Of a stretch of 33,721 bases of DNA, positions 8,926 to 16,119 are shown one piece after another. The notes below the pieces were generated by a model. It was given only the letters and a program-made list of their open reading frames with translations. It had not been told where the DNA came from and ran no database searches. The first letter of the stretch is position 1. Every line of letters starts with the position of its first letter. Source of the DNA: Xanthomonas pisi DSM 18956 (GTDB lineage: Bacteria; Pseudomonadota; Gammaproteobacteria; Xanthomonadales; Xanthomonadaceae); assembly GCF_001010415.1 (NCBI RefSeq), contig NZ_JPLE01000040.1, positions 1-33,721 on the forward strand, written 5' to 3'. A program made the translations under genes and the position numbers.

Positions 8926-9411
8926 ATGGATCTCCGCAAAATCAAGAAACTGATCGACCTGCTCGAAGAATCCAATCTCGCCGAAATCGAGATCAAGGAA
9001 GGCGAAGAAAGCGTGCGCCTGGCACGCGTCCCCAAGGGCACCCAGGTGATGAGCGCACCGGTGCAGCAGTACGCGCCGGCCCCCGCCGCGCAGGCGCCGG
9101 CTGCGGCCACCATGCCGATGCAGTCGCCCACCGAAGCCTCCACCGGCGGCGCCAAGCAGGCCGCCGCACTGCCGGAAGGCCACGTGCTGCGCGCGCCGAT
9201 GGTCGGCACGTTCTACACATCGCCCTCGCCCGACAAGCCGGCCTTCGTCACCGTGGGCCAGCAGGTCAAGGTCGGCGACACCCTGGCGATCATCGAGGCG
9301 ATGAAGATGTTCAACCCGATCGAAGCCGACGCCTCCGGCACCATCGTGGCCATCCTCGGCGAAACCGGCCAGCCGGTGGAATTCGATCAGCCGTTGTTTG
9401 TGATTGGCTGA
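8926..9411 (+). CDS. accB: Biotin carboxyl carrier protein of acetyl-CoA carboxylase
   Basis: Carries the biotin that is carboxylated by AccC and then passes CO2 to acetyl-CoA through AccA/AccD, the committed step of fatty-acid synthesis. The 161-residue protein has an N-terminal domain (1-45), an Ala/Pro-rich flexible linker (46-80) and a C-terminal biotinyl domain with the EAMKM motif, whose Lys is biotinylated, followed by FNPIEA. The ATG is preceded by AGAGG at a suitable distance. Normally accC follows directly, but here a 435-bp unrelated gene and heptamer repeats lie between the two. Confidence 0.97.
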   Translation: MDLRKIKKLIDLLEESNLAEIEIKEGEESVRLARVPKGTQVMSAPVQQYAPAPAAQAPAAATMPMQSPTEASTGGAKQAAALPEGHVLRAPMVGTFYTSPSPDKPAFVTVGQQVKVGDTLAIIEAMKMFNPIEADASGTIVAILGETGQPVEFDQPLFVIG

Positions 9412-9417
9412 AGCGCG

Positions 9418-9445
9418 GGGATTAGGGAATCGTGATTCGGGATTC
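9418..9445 (+). repeat. Four-heptamer repeat element, left of the four-helix-bundle gene
   Basis: Four consecutive heptamers (GGGATTA, GGGAATC, GTGATTC, GGGATTC), then the tail GCAAGAGCG, starting 6 nt after the accB stop. The third heptamer supplies the GTG start codon of the next gene. It is inverted relative to the array at 9828-9855 and related to those at 15879 and 17570. Confidence 0.8.
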
Positions 9446-9866
9446 GCAAGAGCGACCGCACGAGCGCCTGACGGTGTGGCGCGATGCGATGTCGCTTGTC
9501 GAAGCGGTCTATCGCCTGAGCCACGATTTTCCTGATTCCGAACGCTTTGGACTGACGGCACAGATGCGACGCGCCGCGATCAGCATTCCGTCCAACATCG
9601 CCGAAGGCGCCGCGCGGCGCTCTACGGCCGAGTACCTGCGTTATCTGTCGATGGCGCGCGGCTCATTGGCGGAGCTGGACACGCAACTGCAGATTGCAAC
9701 GCGACTGCAGTTCACATCGCCCGATGCGGCAATTGCCGACCTGCTGAATCGCACGTTTGCCAAGCTCAACGCATTGATCCGCACGCTGGACGAATCGCGA
9801 CATGTCCGCGAGACCGGCGCCTCCTACGAATCCCCAATCCCGAATCCCCAATCCCATGCTCGATAA
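9432..9866 (+). CDS. Four-helix-bundle protein (S23 / 23S rRNA intervening-sequence protein family)
   Basis: Small helical protein of 144 residues. The core (about residues 12-125) fits the four-helix-bundle family (TIGR02436-like): [38 protein letters not shown] and a C-terminal helical pair. Members were first seen in intervening sequences of 23S rRNA genes and resemble the Avd accessory proteins of diversity-generating retroelements; most, like this one, have no known function. A GTG start at 9432 is needed because the conserved region begins before the first in-frame ATG (9489). That GTG lies inside the left heptamer array, and the last residues ([12 protein letters not shown]) are encoded by the right array. 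The stop overlaps accC by 11 nt. The gene splits the accB-accC pair, so it is probably a late arrival co-transcribed with it. Confidence 0.85.
   Translation: MIRDSQERPHERLTVWRDAMSLVEAVYRLSHDFPDSERFGLTAQMRRAAISIPSNIAEGAARRSTAEYLRYLSMARGSLAELDTQLQIATRLQFTSPDAAIADLLNRTFAKLNALIRTLDESRHVRETGASYESPIPNPQSHAR
9828..9855 (-). repeat. Four-heptamer repeat element, right of the four-helix-bundle gene (inverted)
   Basis: Four heptamers read on the plus strand as GAATCCC, CAATCCC, GAATCCC, CAATCCC, the reverse complement of the arrays at 9418, 15879 and 17570. The element abuts the accC ATG directly, so accC has no ordinary Shine-Dalgarno sequence here. Confidence 0.8.
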
Positions 9867-11223
9867 AGTCGTCATCGCCAACCGAGGTGAAATCGCGCTG
9901 CGCATCCTGCGCGCGTGCCACACGCTCGGCATCCGCACGGTCGCGGTGCATTCCACGGTCGACCGCAACCTCAAGCACGTGGCCATGGCCGACGAGTCGG
10001 TGTGTATCGGCCCGGCCGCCTCCAGCGACAGTTACCTCAACATCCCGGCGTTGATCGCCGCGGCCGAGGTCACCGATGCGCAGGCCATCCATCCCGGCTA
10101 CGGTTTTCTCTCGGAAAACGCCGACTTTGCCGAACGCGTGGAAGAATCCGGCTTCATCTTCATCGGTCCCAAGGCCGACACCATCCGCCTGATGGGCGAC
10201 AAGGTGGAAGCGATCCGCGCGATGAAGGCCGCCGGCGTGCCGTGCGTGCCCGGCTCGGGCGGTCCGCTGGGCGATGACATCGTGGCCAACACCAAGGTGG
10301 CGCGCGAGATCGGCTACCCGGTGATCATCAAGGCCGCCGGCGGCGGCGGCGGGCGCGGCATGCGCGTGGTGCATTCGGAAGCGGCGTTGAAGGCTGCGAT
10401 CGAAACCACCAAGTCCGAAGCCAAGGCCGCTTTCAGCAACGATCAGGTCTACATGGAGAAGTTCCTGGAAAATCCGCGTCACGTGGAAATCCAGGTGCTG
10501 GCCGACGGCCAGGGCGGCGCGATCCATCTGGGCGAACGCGATTGTTCGATGCAGCGCCGCCACCAGAAGGTGGTGGAAGAAGCGCCGGCGCCGGGCATCA
10601 CCGAGGAGCTGCGCAACGAGATCGGCAAGGTCTGCGTGGATGCCTGCATCCGCATCGGCTACCGCGGTGCGGGCACGTTCGAGTTCCTGTTCGAAGGTGG
10701 GCGCTTCTACTTCATCGAAATGAACACCCGCATCCAGGTGGAACACCCGGTGACCGAACGCATCACCGGCATCGACCTGGTGTGCGAACAGCTGCGCATC
10801 GCCGCCGGCCACAAGCTCAGCATCAAGCAGAGCGACATCGTGCTGCGCGGGCATGCGATCGAGTGCCGCATCAACGCCGAAGACCCGGAAACCTTCATGC
10901 CCAACCCGGGCCTGATCACCGCCTTCCATCCGCCGGGCGGCCCGGGCGTGCGCGTGGATACGCACATCTATGCCGGCTACAAGGTGCCGCCGAACTACGA
11001 CTCGATGATCGGCAAGCTGATCGTGCACGGCCCCGACCGCGAGACCGCGATCGCACGCATGCGCGTGGCGCTGAGCGAAATGGTGGTGGACGGCATCAAG
11101 ACCAACATTCCGCTGCAGCAGCGCATCATGCGCGACAAGGGCTTCCAGGCCGGCGGGCAGAACATCCATTACCTGGAAAAGCGCCTGGCCGAGCGCAAGA
11201 ACAAGTCGATCGCGCTGACCTGA
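9856..11223 (+). CDS. accC: Biotin carboxylase subunit of acetyl-CoA carboxylase
   Basis: ATP-dependent carboxylation of the biotin on AccB. The 455-residue product (E. coli 449) begins [14 protein letters not shown], so the start is the ATG at 9856. It has the biotin carboxylase N-terminal domain (1-115), the ATP-grasp domain (about 116-320) with the glycine-rich loop [11 protein letters not shown], the catalytic region [14 protein letters not shown], and the C-terminal domain. The start codon is immediately preceded by a heptamer array rather than a ribosome binding site and overlaps the upstream four-helix-bundle gene by 11 nt, so translation may depend on coupling to that gene. Confidence 0.97.
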   Translation: MLDKVVIANRGEIALRILRACHTLGIRTVAVHSTVDRNLKHVAMADESVCIGPAASSDSYLNIPALIAAAEVTDAQAIHPGYGFLSENADFAERVEESGFIFIGPKADTIRLMGDKVEAIRAMKAAGVPCVPGSGGPLGDDIVANTKVAREIGYPVIIKAAGGGGGRGMRVVHSEAALKAAIETTKSEAKAAFSNDQVYMEKFLENPRHVEIQVLADGQGGAIHLGERDCSMQRRHQKVVEEAPAPGITEELRNEIGKVCVDACIRIGYRGAGTFEFLFEGGRFYFIEMNTRIQVEHPVTERITGIDLVCEQLRIAAGHKLSIKQSDIVLRGHAIECRINAEDPETFMPNPGLITAFHPPGGPGVRVDTHIYAGYKVPPNYDSMIGKLIVHGPDRETAIARMRVALSEMVVDGIKTNIPLQQRIMRDKGFQAGGQNIHYLEKRLAERKNKSIALT

Positions 11224-11243
11224 TCGCACTGGCCAATGCACCA

Positions 11244-11275
11244 CGCAACAAGCCCGGGAAACCGGGCTTGTTGCG
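11244..11275 (+). terminator. Rho-independent terminator of accC
   Basis: A perfect 14-bp GC-rich stem (11244-11257 with 11262-11275) closed by a GAAA loop and followed by TTGTTT, 20 nt after the accC stop. It fits an intrinsic terminator for the aroQ-accB-accC transcript. Confidence 0.8.
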
Positions 11276-11363
11276 TTGTTTCCCGGTGCATCGCGCCGGC
11301 AGTGCATCACGCAGCTCGACAATACCCCGCACCGGCAACACCATGCGACCAGCCGATCGATGC

Positions 11364-11431
11364 GTAGGAGCGCACCCGGGCGCGACCGGGCGTTATCGGT
11401 AGAACCTCGTCGCGCCCAGGTGCGCTCCTAC
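11364..11431. repeat. REP-like palindrome, copy 1
   Basis: A 68-bp inverted repeat that begins GTAGGAGCGCACC and ends with its complement GGTGCGCTCCTAC. The arms are 23 bp with one mismatch around a 22-bp centre that contains TATCGGT. GTAG-headed repeats of this form are typical of REP elements in Xanthomonas, Stenotrophomonas and Pseudomonas, which are mobilised by RAYT transposases; no such gene is in the window. Confidence 0.75.
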
Positions 11432-11480
11432 GGGCGCCGGGGGGCCTACGGGATCGGGAGTGATCGCACTGGCCATTGCA

Positions 11481-11517
11481 CCATGCGACAAGCGCGGGAC
11501 ACCGGCTTGTCGCATGG
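11481..11517 (+). terminator. Second-copy hairpin in the accC flank
   Basis: CCATGCGACAAGC at 11481-11493 pairs perfectly with 11505-11517 (13 bp) across an 11-nt loop. This is the diverged counterpart of the accC terminator in the second duplicate unit. It lacks a T-run, so it may no longer terminate. Confidence 0.4.
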
Positions 11518-11616
11518 CTTGCCGGTGCATCGCCCCGGCAGTGCGCCGCACAGGCCAGGCACGCGGCTCGACGACACCCCGCACCAAGCAAAACCGCGCG
11601 GCCAGCCGCCCCACGC

Positions 11617-11684
11617 GTAGGAGCGCACCCGGGCGCGACCGGGCTTTATCGGTGGAACCTCGTCGCGCCCGGGTGCGCTCCTAC
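11617..11684. repeat. REP-like palindrome, copy 2
   Basis: A 68-bp element almost identical to that at 11364-11431, with perfectly complementary 23-bp arms (outer bases GTAGGAGCGCACC and GGTGCGCTCCTAC). It lies between the convergent ends of accC and the 11780-12145 gene and could also act as a bidirectional transcript barrier. Confidence 0.75.
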
Positions 11685-11779
11685 GGGATTCGGGGTGCTA
11701 CCGGATCCGCTGCGTAGATCTTCAGTCGTCCGCGCGGATGCGCAGCGCGCTCGCATCAGGGGGCGACGCGCTGCATCGT

Positions 11780-12145
11780 TCAATGCCGCGGCGCAGGCGC
11801 CTGCTGGCTGCCCGGCACCGGCACGATGCCGCTGGACGAGGCCGGGTCGACCACCATCATGGTTTCGGTGGAGCCGTCCGGCCAGACCACCTGGAACATC
11901 GAGCCGGCCGACAAGGTGGAGAACGGCATCGCGCTGCTGGCGCGATACACCGCGGCCACCTCGCTGGCGCCATGCCGTCGCTGCTGCTCGTCGGCACCGA
12001 CCGTGGTCGATCTGATCGACAGCGGCTGGTAGCGGTGATCGGCGGTATCGATCATCACGATGCCCACCGCCGCGGCCGAATACGCCACGAACAACGCCAC
12101 CCAGAACCAGAACTTGGCGCCATGCGCCAACCGACGGTAATTCAT
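11780..12145 (-). CDS. Small membrane-anchored protein of unknown function
   Basis: I do not recognise this 121-residue product. Residues about 10-32 (FWFWVALFVAYSAAAVGIVMI) form one membrane segment. The rest is a polar domain likely to lie in the periplasm, with VAAVYRASSAMPFSTLSAGS and a central VVWPDGSTETMMVV segment, ending in a Pro/Ala-rich tail. Its ATG overlaps the TGA of the upstream gene (ATGA), so it is translationally coupled to the 307-residue gene and probably works with it. Overlapping frames on the plus strand look like shadows. Confidence 0.65.
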   Translation of the reverse strand: MNYRRLAHGAKFWFWVALFVAYSAAAVGIVMIDTADHRYQPLSIRSTTVGADEQQRRHGASEVAAVYRASSAMPFSTLSAGSMFQVVWPDGSTETMMVVDPASSSGIVPVPGSQQAPAPRH

Positions 12146-13065
12146 GACTGCGCTCCCGGATCGGACACCAATCTATCGACCATCTCATCCACGCTGTCTG
12201 CTCCCTGCCGCGGCACCGCGGCGTCGAATACGAACGACACAAAATCCTGCGCGCCCTGGCGCGAGCAGATGCCCGCGTTGGCGCAATAACTGGTGACCAG
12301 CGTGCTGTCGGCGCTGCAGTCCAGGCCCAGGCGGCACGCCGCCACCTGCCAGGCGAGTTCGGCGAACTGATCGCCGGCCACATACCCGTCCAGACTGTCA
12401 TCGCCGCTGGCGCGCGCGCCCATCGCCGGCGCCAGCGCCAGGTAAGCCTCCGGGTCACGCGAAGCCAGCACACGGCGCACCAGCGCGCGCTTGTAGGTGG
12501 GCGTTGCCTGCAGCGGTTCGCCCAGGGCCAGCAACGCGGCCTCGGCAGCCAGGCTGCCGCCGCGCGCGGCGCTTCGCCGTTGTTGCGCGACCAGGCGTGG
12601 GCCTAGGCCATCGCTGGGGGCAAAGCCAGCGCAGCGCTGCGCCACCCGATCGCGTGCAGCGTGCATCGCCGCCACGCCCGGGGTCTGGTGCGTGGCGATC
12701 CACGCGCTGTCGGCGGCATAGCCGGCCGGGCTGGACGCATACGGCGCGCAGTAATCGTAGACCCGGCTCAGGCGCCAGCCGGCCTGCGCATCGCCGGCAC
12801 GCACCTGCTGCTGCAACTGCTGCGCATAGCGATACAGGTCCCGCTGTGCATCCACCGCATCGCGATAGTTCAGTTGCAGCGCGTTGCCGCGTTCGGAAGA
12901 GGGGTGCCGCACCGGTGTTGCCGCAGGCTGGTGCACGGCCCCGACGCTGGTGGGCACGGTAGTGGCGCGCGCTGCCGGCTGCGCGCGCAGGTGCCACCAG
13001 GCTGCCGTCGCAAGCGCGACGGGAGCGAGCAACAGCCAGAGATGGCGGGCACGGACAAGCGGCAT
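12142..13065 (-). CDS. Membrane-anchored or exported protein of unknown function
   Basis: A 307-residue protein with an N-terminal hydrophobic segment (about residues 9-24, LWLLLAPVALATAAWW) after a basic start, fitting a signal anchor or uncleaved signal peptide. The remainder is alanine-rich and helical (for example the region near YRYAQQLQQQVRAGDAQAGWRLS), with six cysteines, mostly in the C-terminal third (about positions 226-247, including CRLGLDC and CANAGIC), which could form periplasmic disulfides. No catalytic motif is recognised. A GTG one codon upstream (13068) is an alternative start. The stop overlaps the next start by the ATGA arrangement. Confidence 0.65.
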   Translation of the reverse strand: MPLVRARHLWLLLAPVALATAAWWHLRAQPAARATTVPTSVGAVHQPAATPVRHPSSERGNALQLNYRDAVDAQRDLYRYAQQLQQQVRAGDAQAGWRLSRVYDYCAPYASSPAGYAADSAWIATHQTPGVAAMHAARDRVAQRCAGFAPSDGLGPRLVAQQRRSAARGGSLAAEAALLALGEPLQATPTYKRALVRRVLASRDPEAYLALAPAMGARASGDDSLDGYVAGDQFAELAWQVAACRLGLDCSADSTLVTSYCANAGICSRQGAQDFVSFVFDAAVPRQGADSVDEMVDRLVSDPGAQS

Positions 13066-13398
13066 CACAGCGGCAACCCAGCTGCGGAAGACGCCCGCAG
13101 CAACGGCGCGGAGTCTAGCACCCGGCCGTCCATGCGGCGGCCCACAAGCGAGCGCTGCCGGTGCGCACTGCGCAGTTGGGCGATGCCTGCAGTGCCGGCG
13201 CAGATCGGGCGATAGGCGACCGCACGATCACCAGGCAGGCGCGAGCGTTGCCGGGAGTCGGCAGGTAGCACGCGAACGCCGCAGGCCACTGCAGTGCAGT
13301 CGATCATCGTCGATACGGCGTTCGCCTGACAGTCGCTCGCTACGTGTTGTCGGCGCTGCTGTGCGATGCGCCTTTCGCTTGGGCGCTGCGTGTGCCTA

Positions 13399-13454
13399 GT
13401 CGCGTCGCGTCGCGTCGCGGTGTGGGTGTGGGTGTGGGTGTGGGTGTGGGTGCG
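13399..13454 (+). repeat. Microsatellite: (GTCGC)4 followed by (GGTGTG)5-6
   Basis: Four exact GTCGC pentamers (13399-13418) run directly into five exact GGTGTG hexamers (13419-13448) and a sixth with one change. Tracts like these are prone to slipped-strand length change, so copy number may vary between strains. Confidence 0.9.
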
Positions 13455-13456
13455 GG

Positions 13457-13508
13457 TGGAGACCTCGCAATGCCGGCAAGCTCGCGGACGTCTGCCCGAC
13501 AGACGGAA
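13457..13508 (+). repeat. Diverged 52-bp direct repeat, copy 1
   Basis: This 52-bp stretch aligns without gaps to 13617-13668 (offset 160 bp) with about 80 to 85 percent identity. Both begin TGGAGAC and end GACAGACGGAA. Each copy includes a small inverted repeat, GTCTG-N5-CAGAC. Confidence 0.7.
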
Positions 13509-13616
13509 TACGCGGCGGTCTGCGCATGACTCTGATCGCAATGGGCGTATCGCTTGTGCGATATGCGCCTGGTCGCATCGCGCTCCGGGTACTGTCGCCG
13601 GCGCAGGCCTTCCATG

Positions 13617-13668
13617 TGGAGACGGCGCGATGCCGGAACGCTCGCGGAGGTCTGACTGACAGACGGAA
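13617..13668 (+). repeat. Diverged 52-bp direct repeat, copy 2
   Basis: Second copy of the unit at 13457-13508. The GTCTG-N5-CAGAC inverted repeat is kept while its 5-nt spacer differs, which hints that the hairpin is the conserved part. It is followed by GTGGGTGTG, a sequence similar to what precedes copy 1. Confidence 0.7.
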
Positions 13669-13920
13669 GTGGGTGTGCGTCGGCGCGCGAGCGCTCCAGT
13701 GCGAAGCACCCGTCGCGTGCGTGCTTTGTGCGTCTGGCGGCTTCGTGCTCCGCGTTTGGATGCAACGTGCGTCTGCGTGTCGACACGTCTCTTGCGCATC
13801 GGCGCTTGATCCCGCTCCCCGGCATCTTCCGCCACGCCATGCACCCGGCCGGGCGCAATGCCTCAGCCCGCCGCCGCGAATGGTCTACGATGCACGCCTT
13901 GCTGATTACCGACCGCCACG

Positions 13921-14841
13921 ATGCCGTTTCTTGAACTGACCCTGCCCTGCTCCGATACCACCCAGCCCCGCTTTCAGACCGCGCTGGAGGAAGTCGGCGC
14001 GCTGGCGGTGACCCTGCTAGACGCCGATGCCGATACCAGCAACGAGCGCGCCATCCTGGAGCCTGGCGTGGGCGAAATGCCGTTATGGAATTCGCTGGTA
14101 CTGACTGCGCTGTTCGATGGCGAGAGCGATGCGCTGGCGGTGCTAGCGGCGCTGGACGCGTTCGACCCGGAGCTCGACTGGAGCCAGGTGGCATTGCGCA
14201 TGGTCGAAGACAGCGACTGGGAACGCGCCTGGATGGATCTGTTCAAGCCGATGCAGTTCGGCACGCGCACCTTCGTCGTGCCGTGGAATCACGACCTGCC
14301 CGAGGCGGCCGACACGCCGCAGGCCGCCGTGGTGCGGCTGGATCCGGGCCTGGCGTTCGGGTCGGGGACGCACCAGACCACCGCGCTGTGCCTGCGCTGG
14401 CTGGACAGCCTGGCCGGCAGCGGCGAGCTGCAGGGCCGCAGCCTGCTCGACTTCGGGTGCGGCTCGGGCATTCTGGCGGTCGCCGCGCTGAAGCTGGGCG
14501 CCGCCAGCGCGGTGGGGGTGGACAACGACCCGCAGGCGCTGCTGGCAACGGCCGACAATGCCGAGCGCAACGCCGTGGCCGCGCAGCTGGCGGTGTATCT
14601 GCCGCAGGACGAGCCGGTGCAGACCTATCCGGTGGTGGTCGCCAACATCCTGGCCCCGGCACTGGATGCGCTGGCCGACACCCTGGCCGCACGCGTGGCG
14701 CCGGGCGGCCGCATTGCCCTGTCGGGCATCCTGCACGGGCAGGAGGACGAGTTGCTGGAACGCTACGCCCCCTGGTTCGAGCAGCTGCGTTGCGAGCGCG
14801 ACGAAGACTGGATGCGCATCGACGGCGTTCGCCGCAGCTAA
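13921..14841 (+). CDS. prmA: Ribosomal protein L11 methyltransferase
   Basis: Cytoplasmic SAM-dependent enzyme that trimethylates ribosomal protein L11. At 306 residues it is the usual length (E. coli 293). The N-terminal substrate-binding domain (1-60) is followed by a linker and the methyltransferase domain, with [17 protein letters not shown] motif [19 protein letters not shown] (near residues 177-195), the acidic VDNDPQA and the catalytic-loop [10 protein letters not shown]. In many gammaproteobacteria prmA lies just before fis; here a divergent gene pair and a DUF3426-type gene lie between. Confidence 0.96.
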   Translation: MPFLELTLPCSDTTQPRFQTALEEVGALAVTLLDADADTSNERAILEPGVGEMPLWNSLVLTALFDGESDALAVLAALDAFDPELDWSQVALRMVEDSDWERAWMDLFKPMQFGTRTFVVPWNHDLPEAADTPQAAVVRLDPGLAFGSGTHQTTALCLRWLDSLAGSGELQGRSLLDFGCGSGILAVAALKLGAASAVGVDNDPQALLATADNAERNAVAAQLAVYLPQDEPVQTYPVVVANILAPALDALADTLAARVAPGGRIALSGILHGQEDELLERYAPWFEQLRCERDEDWMRIDGVRRS

Positions 14842-14853
14842 TCGCCGGCTCGC

Positions 14854-15345
14854 TCACCGCTGCGGGCGGCTGGCGCGGATCTGCGCGGTGGTCACCGCAT
14901 CGGCCACACTGATCGCACGCAGGCGGGTCACCGCCTGCCAGCCGGCATGCTGTAACGCCGCACTGCGCCAACGCCCGGCCTGCCGGGCCGCCCCCACACG
15001 CAATCCCAGCTCGGCCAGCAACAGCGCCACCCAGGCGCCCGCCGACCACGCCTGCACGCCGGCCAGCGCCACGCCTGCAGCCAGCACCGCAAGCGCCGCC
15101 CCCATCCCCAGCAACGGCCAATGCCGGTAGCGCAGCGCCCAGCCACGCGGTGCCAGCGCAGCTGACCAATGCATGCCCTCGGCGAGGGCGTCCCATTCCT
15201 GATCGCGTCGCCAGACCTGGTAGCAGGGCGCTCCGCGAAAGCGTGCGACCGCCGGATCCAGCGGCGAATCGGCCGGCCACGGCGCGCTCGGCGGCGGTGT
15301 CTGGCTGTGCGGTTGGCCAGGTTTGGGAGTGACAGGCTCGACCAT
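14854..15345 (-). CDS. Small two-helix membrane protein of unknown function
   Basis: A 163-residue protein with a proline-rich cytoplasmic N terminus (VTPKPGQ...PPPSAPWP), a segment around FRGAPCYQVWRRDQEWDALAEGM, two hydrophobic stretches (about residues 75-115, GMGAALAVLAAGVALAG and AWVALLLAELGL), and a basic tail. I chose the ATG at 15345 because AGGAGG lies 6 nt upstream; the ATG at 15351 would touch the AGGAGG directly. It converges on prmA with a 12-bp gap and diverges from the XRE-type regulator gene. Function unknown; a target of that regulator is a reasonable guess. Confidence 0.65.
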   Translation of the reverse strand: MVEPVTPKPGQPHSQTPPPSAPWPADSPLDPAVARFRGAPCYQVWRRDQEWDALAEGMHWSAALAPRGWALRYRHWPLLGMGAALAVLAAGVALAGVQAWSAGAWVALLLAELGLRVGAARQAGRWRSAALQHAGWQAVTRLRAISVADAVTTAQIRASRPQR

Positions 15346-15406
15346 GAACATCCTCCTTGAGTTCGCTGTGATCACATCCTCGATGCCATTGAGACAGTAT
15401 CGCAAA

Positions 15407-15420
15407 CATATGCCGATATG
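15407..15420. promoter_or_regulatory. Inverted repeat CATAT-N4-ATATG in the divergent promoter region
   Basis: Perfect 5-bp arms around GCCG, in the AT-rich 151-bp gap between the membrane protein and XRE-type regulator genes. Placement suggests an operator for the adjacent helix-turn-helix protein. Confidence 0.4.
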
Positions 15421-15422
15421 AA

Positions 15423-15435
15423 AGTTATACGAACT
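15423..15435. promoter_or_regulatory. Inverted repeat AGTT-N5-AACT in the divergent promoter region
   Basis: A second short dyad that starts 2 bp after the CATAT/ATATG repeat. Paired operators are common for XRE/lambda-repressor-type regulators. Only the symmetry is seen, and 4-bp arms can arise by chance. Confidence 0.3.
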
Positions 15436-15496
15436 ATCCCAAAGCGCTGCTAGGGCTATATCTCCCGGCCCTGTCCGCCTCCCGATCCGGTGCCGT

Positions 15497-15874
15497 GTGA
15501 GCAAGCTGTACGAACGAGTACGCGAAGCCCGCAGCTTCACCAAGCTGACCCAGGAAGCCCTGGCCGGCGAGCTGGGCGTCACCCGCAGCGCAGTGGCGCA
15601 ATGGGAAATGGCCGAAGGCACCGCGCCGTCGGTGGAGAACCTGATCGGTCTGGCCAAGCGCAGCGGCATGGCGTTCGAATACCTGGCCACCGGCCGCGGC
15701 GACCGCGTGTTCGGCCCGCCGGTGTCGACCATTGCCGAGGAACCAGCCCAGTACCGTCGCCTGGACGATCAGCAGCGCGTGCTGCTGGCCCGCTTCGACA
15801 CCCTGGCACCGCGTCAGCGCAGCGGGCTGCTGGATCTGCTGCTGGCCGAGGGCAAGACGCGGCGCAGGCGGTGA
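15497..15874 (+). CDS. XRE-family helix-turn-helix regulator
   Basis: A 125-residue DNA-binding protein. The N-terminal HTH_XRE domain (about 5-62) shows LTQEALAGELGVTRSAVAQWE, as in lambda Cro/CI-type proteins, then the helix ENLIGLAKRSGMAFEYLATGRG. The C-terminal part (about 80-120) is helical with a leucine-rich end (RSGLLDLLLAEG) and a basic tail and may mediate dimerisation. It starts with GTG. It is divergent from the small membrane protein gene with dyads in the shared gap, which suggests autoregulation and control of that gene. The pair interrupts the prmA-to-fis region, so it may be an inserted module. A heptamer array starts 4 nt after the stop. Confidence 0.85.
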   Translation: MSKLYERVREARSFTKLTQEALAGELGVTRSAVAQWEMAEGTAPSVENLIGLAKRSGMAFEYLATGRGDRVFGPPVSTIAEEPAQYRRLDDQQRVLLARFDTLAPRQRSGLLDLLLAEGKTRRRR

Positions 15875-15878
15875 GGTC

Positions 15879-15906
15879 GGGAATCGGGAATCGGGAATCG
15901 GGAATC
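15879..15906 (+). repeat. Four-heptamer repeat element after the XRE-type gene
   Basis: Four exact GGGAATC heptamers followed by GAAACAGCG, starting 4 nt after the regulator stop codon. Same organisation as the elements at 9418 and 17570. Confidence 0.9.
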
Positions 15907-16119
15907 GAAACAGCGTGCCTGCTGCTGCGTCCTGTTAGTTGAGGTGGTGGTGGCGTTTCGCTTGAGCGGACGGCGACGTCCATCGACCCAGTCCCCGGCA
16001 ACGTCGCCGCATCGCCAAAGGCGCTGAGTCGGCGCGCGCACGTCGCACTTGCCCACCCTGACGTTCGCCCAGCGCTGTCCCCGTGGTTGAATAGCGGTCT
16101 TCCCGCTGCACGCCTGCCG

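Larger units (their letters stand above)
11221..11695 (+). repeat. Tandem duplication of the accC 3' flank (about 240-bp units)
   Basis: Two diverged copies of one non-coding unit: 11221-11460 and 11461 to about 11695. Each starts with TGATCGCACTGGCCA (in the first copy the TGA is the accC stop codon), continues with a hairpin, then a patch with GGTGCATCGC, and ends with a 68-bp REP-like palindrome. The copies differ at many positions and by small indels, so the duplication is old. No gene is present; open frames through it are incidental. Confidence 0.75.
13069..13920. other. Repeat-rich non-coding region upstream of prmA
   Basis: About 850 bp without a supportable gene. It contains two simple-sequence tracts (13399-13454) and a diverged pair of 52-bp direct repeats (13457-13508 and 13617-13668). 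Long open frames on the minus strand run through it, but their products are Arg/Thr/His-rich, contain a His-Thr run dictated by the microsatellite, and match nothing I know. The prmA promoter is presumably in the last part. Confidence 0.55.

Noticed and set aside
13399..13668. Possible CRISPR array
   Set aside because: Only two diverged repeats of 52 bp with a 108-bp spacing, no cas genes, and the adjacent tract is a simple microsatellite.
13065..14194. Minus-strand open frames with His-Thr and Pro-Thr runs
   Set aside because: The runs come directly from the GGTGTG microsatellite, the frames extend into prmA, and no homologous domain is seen.
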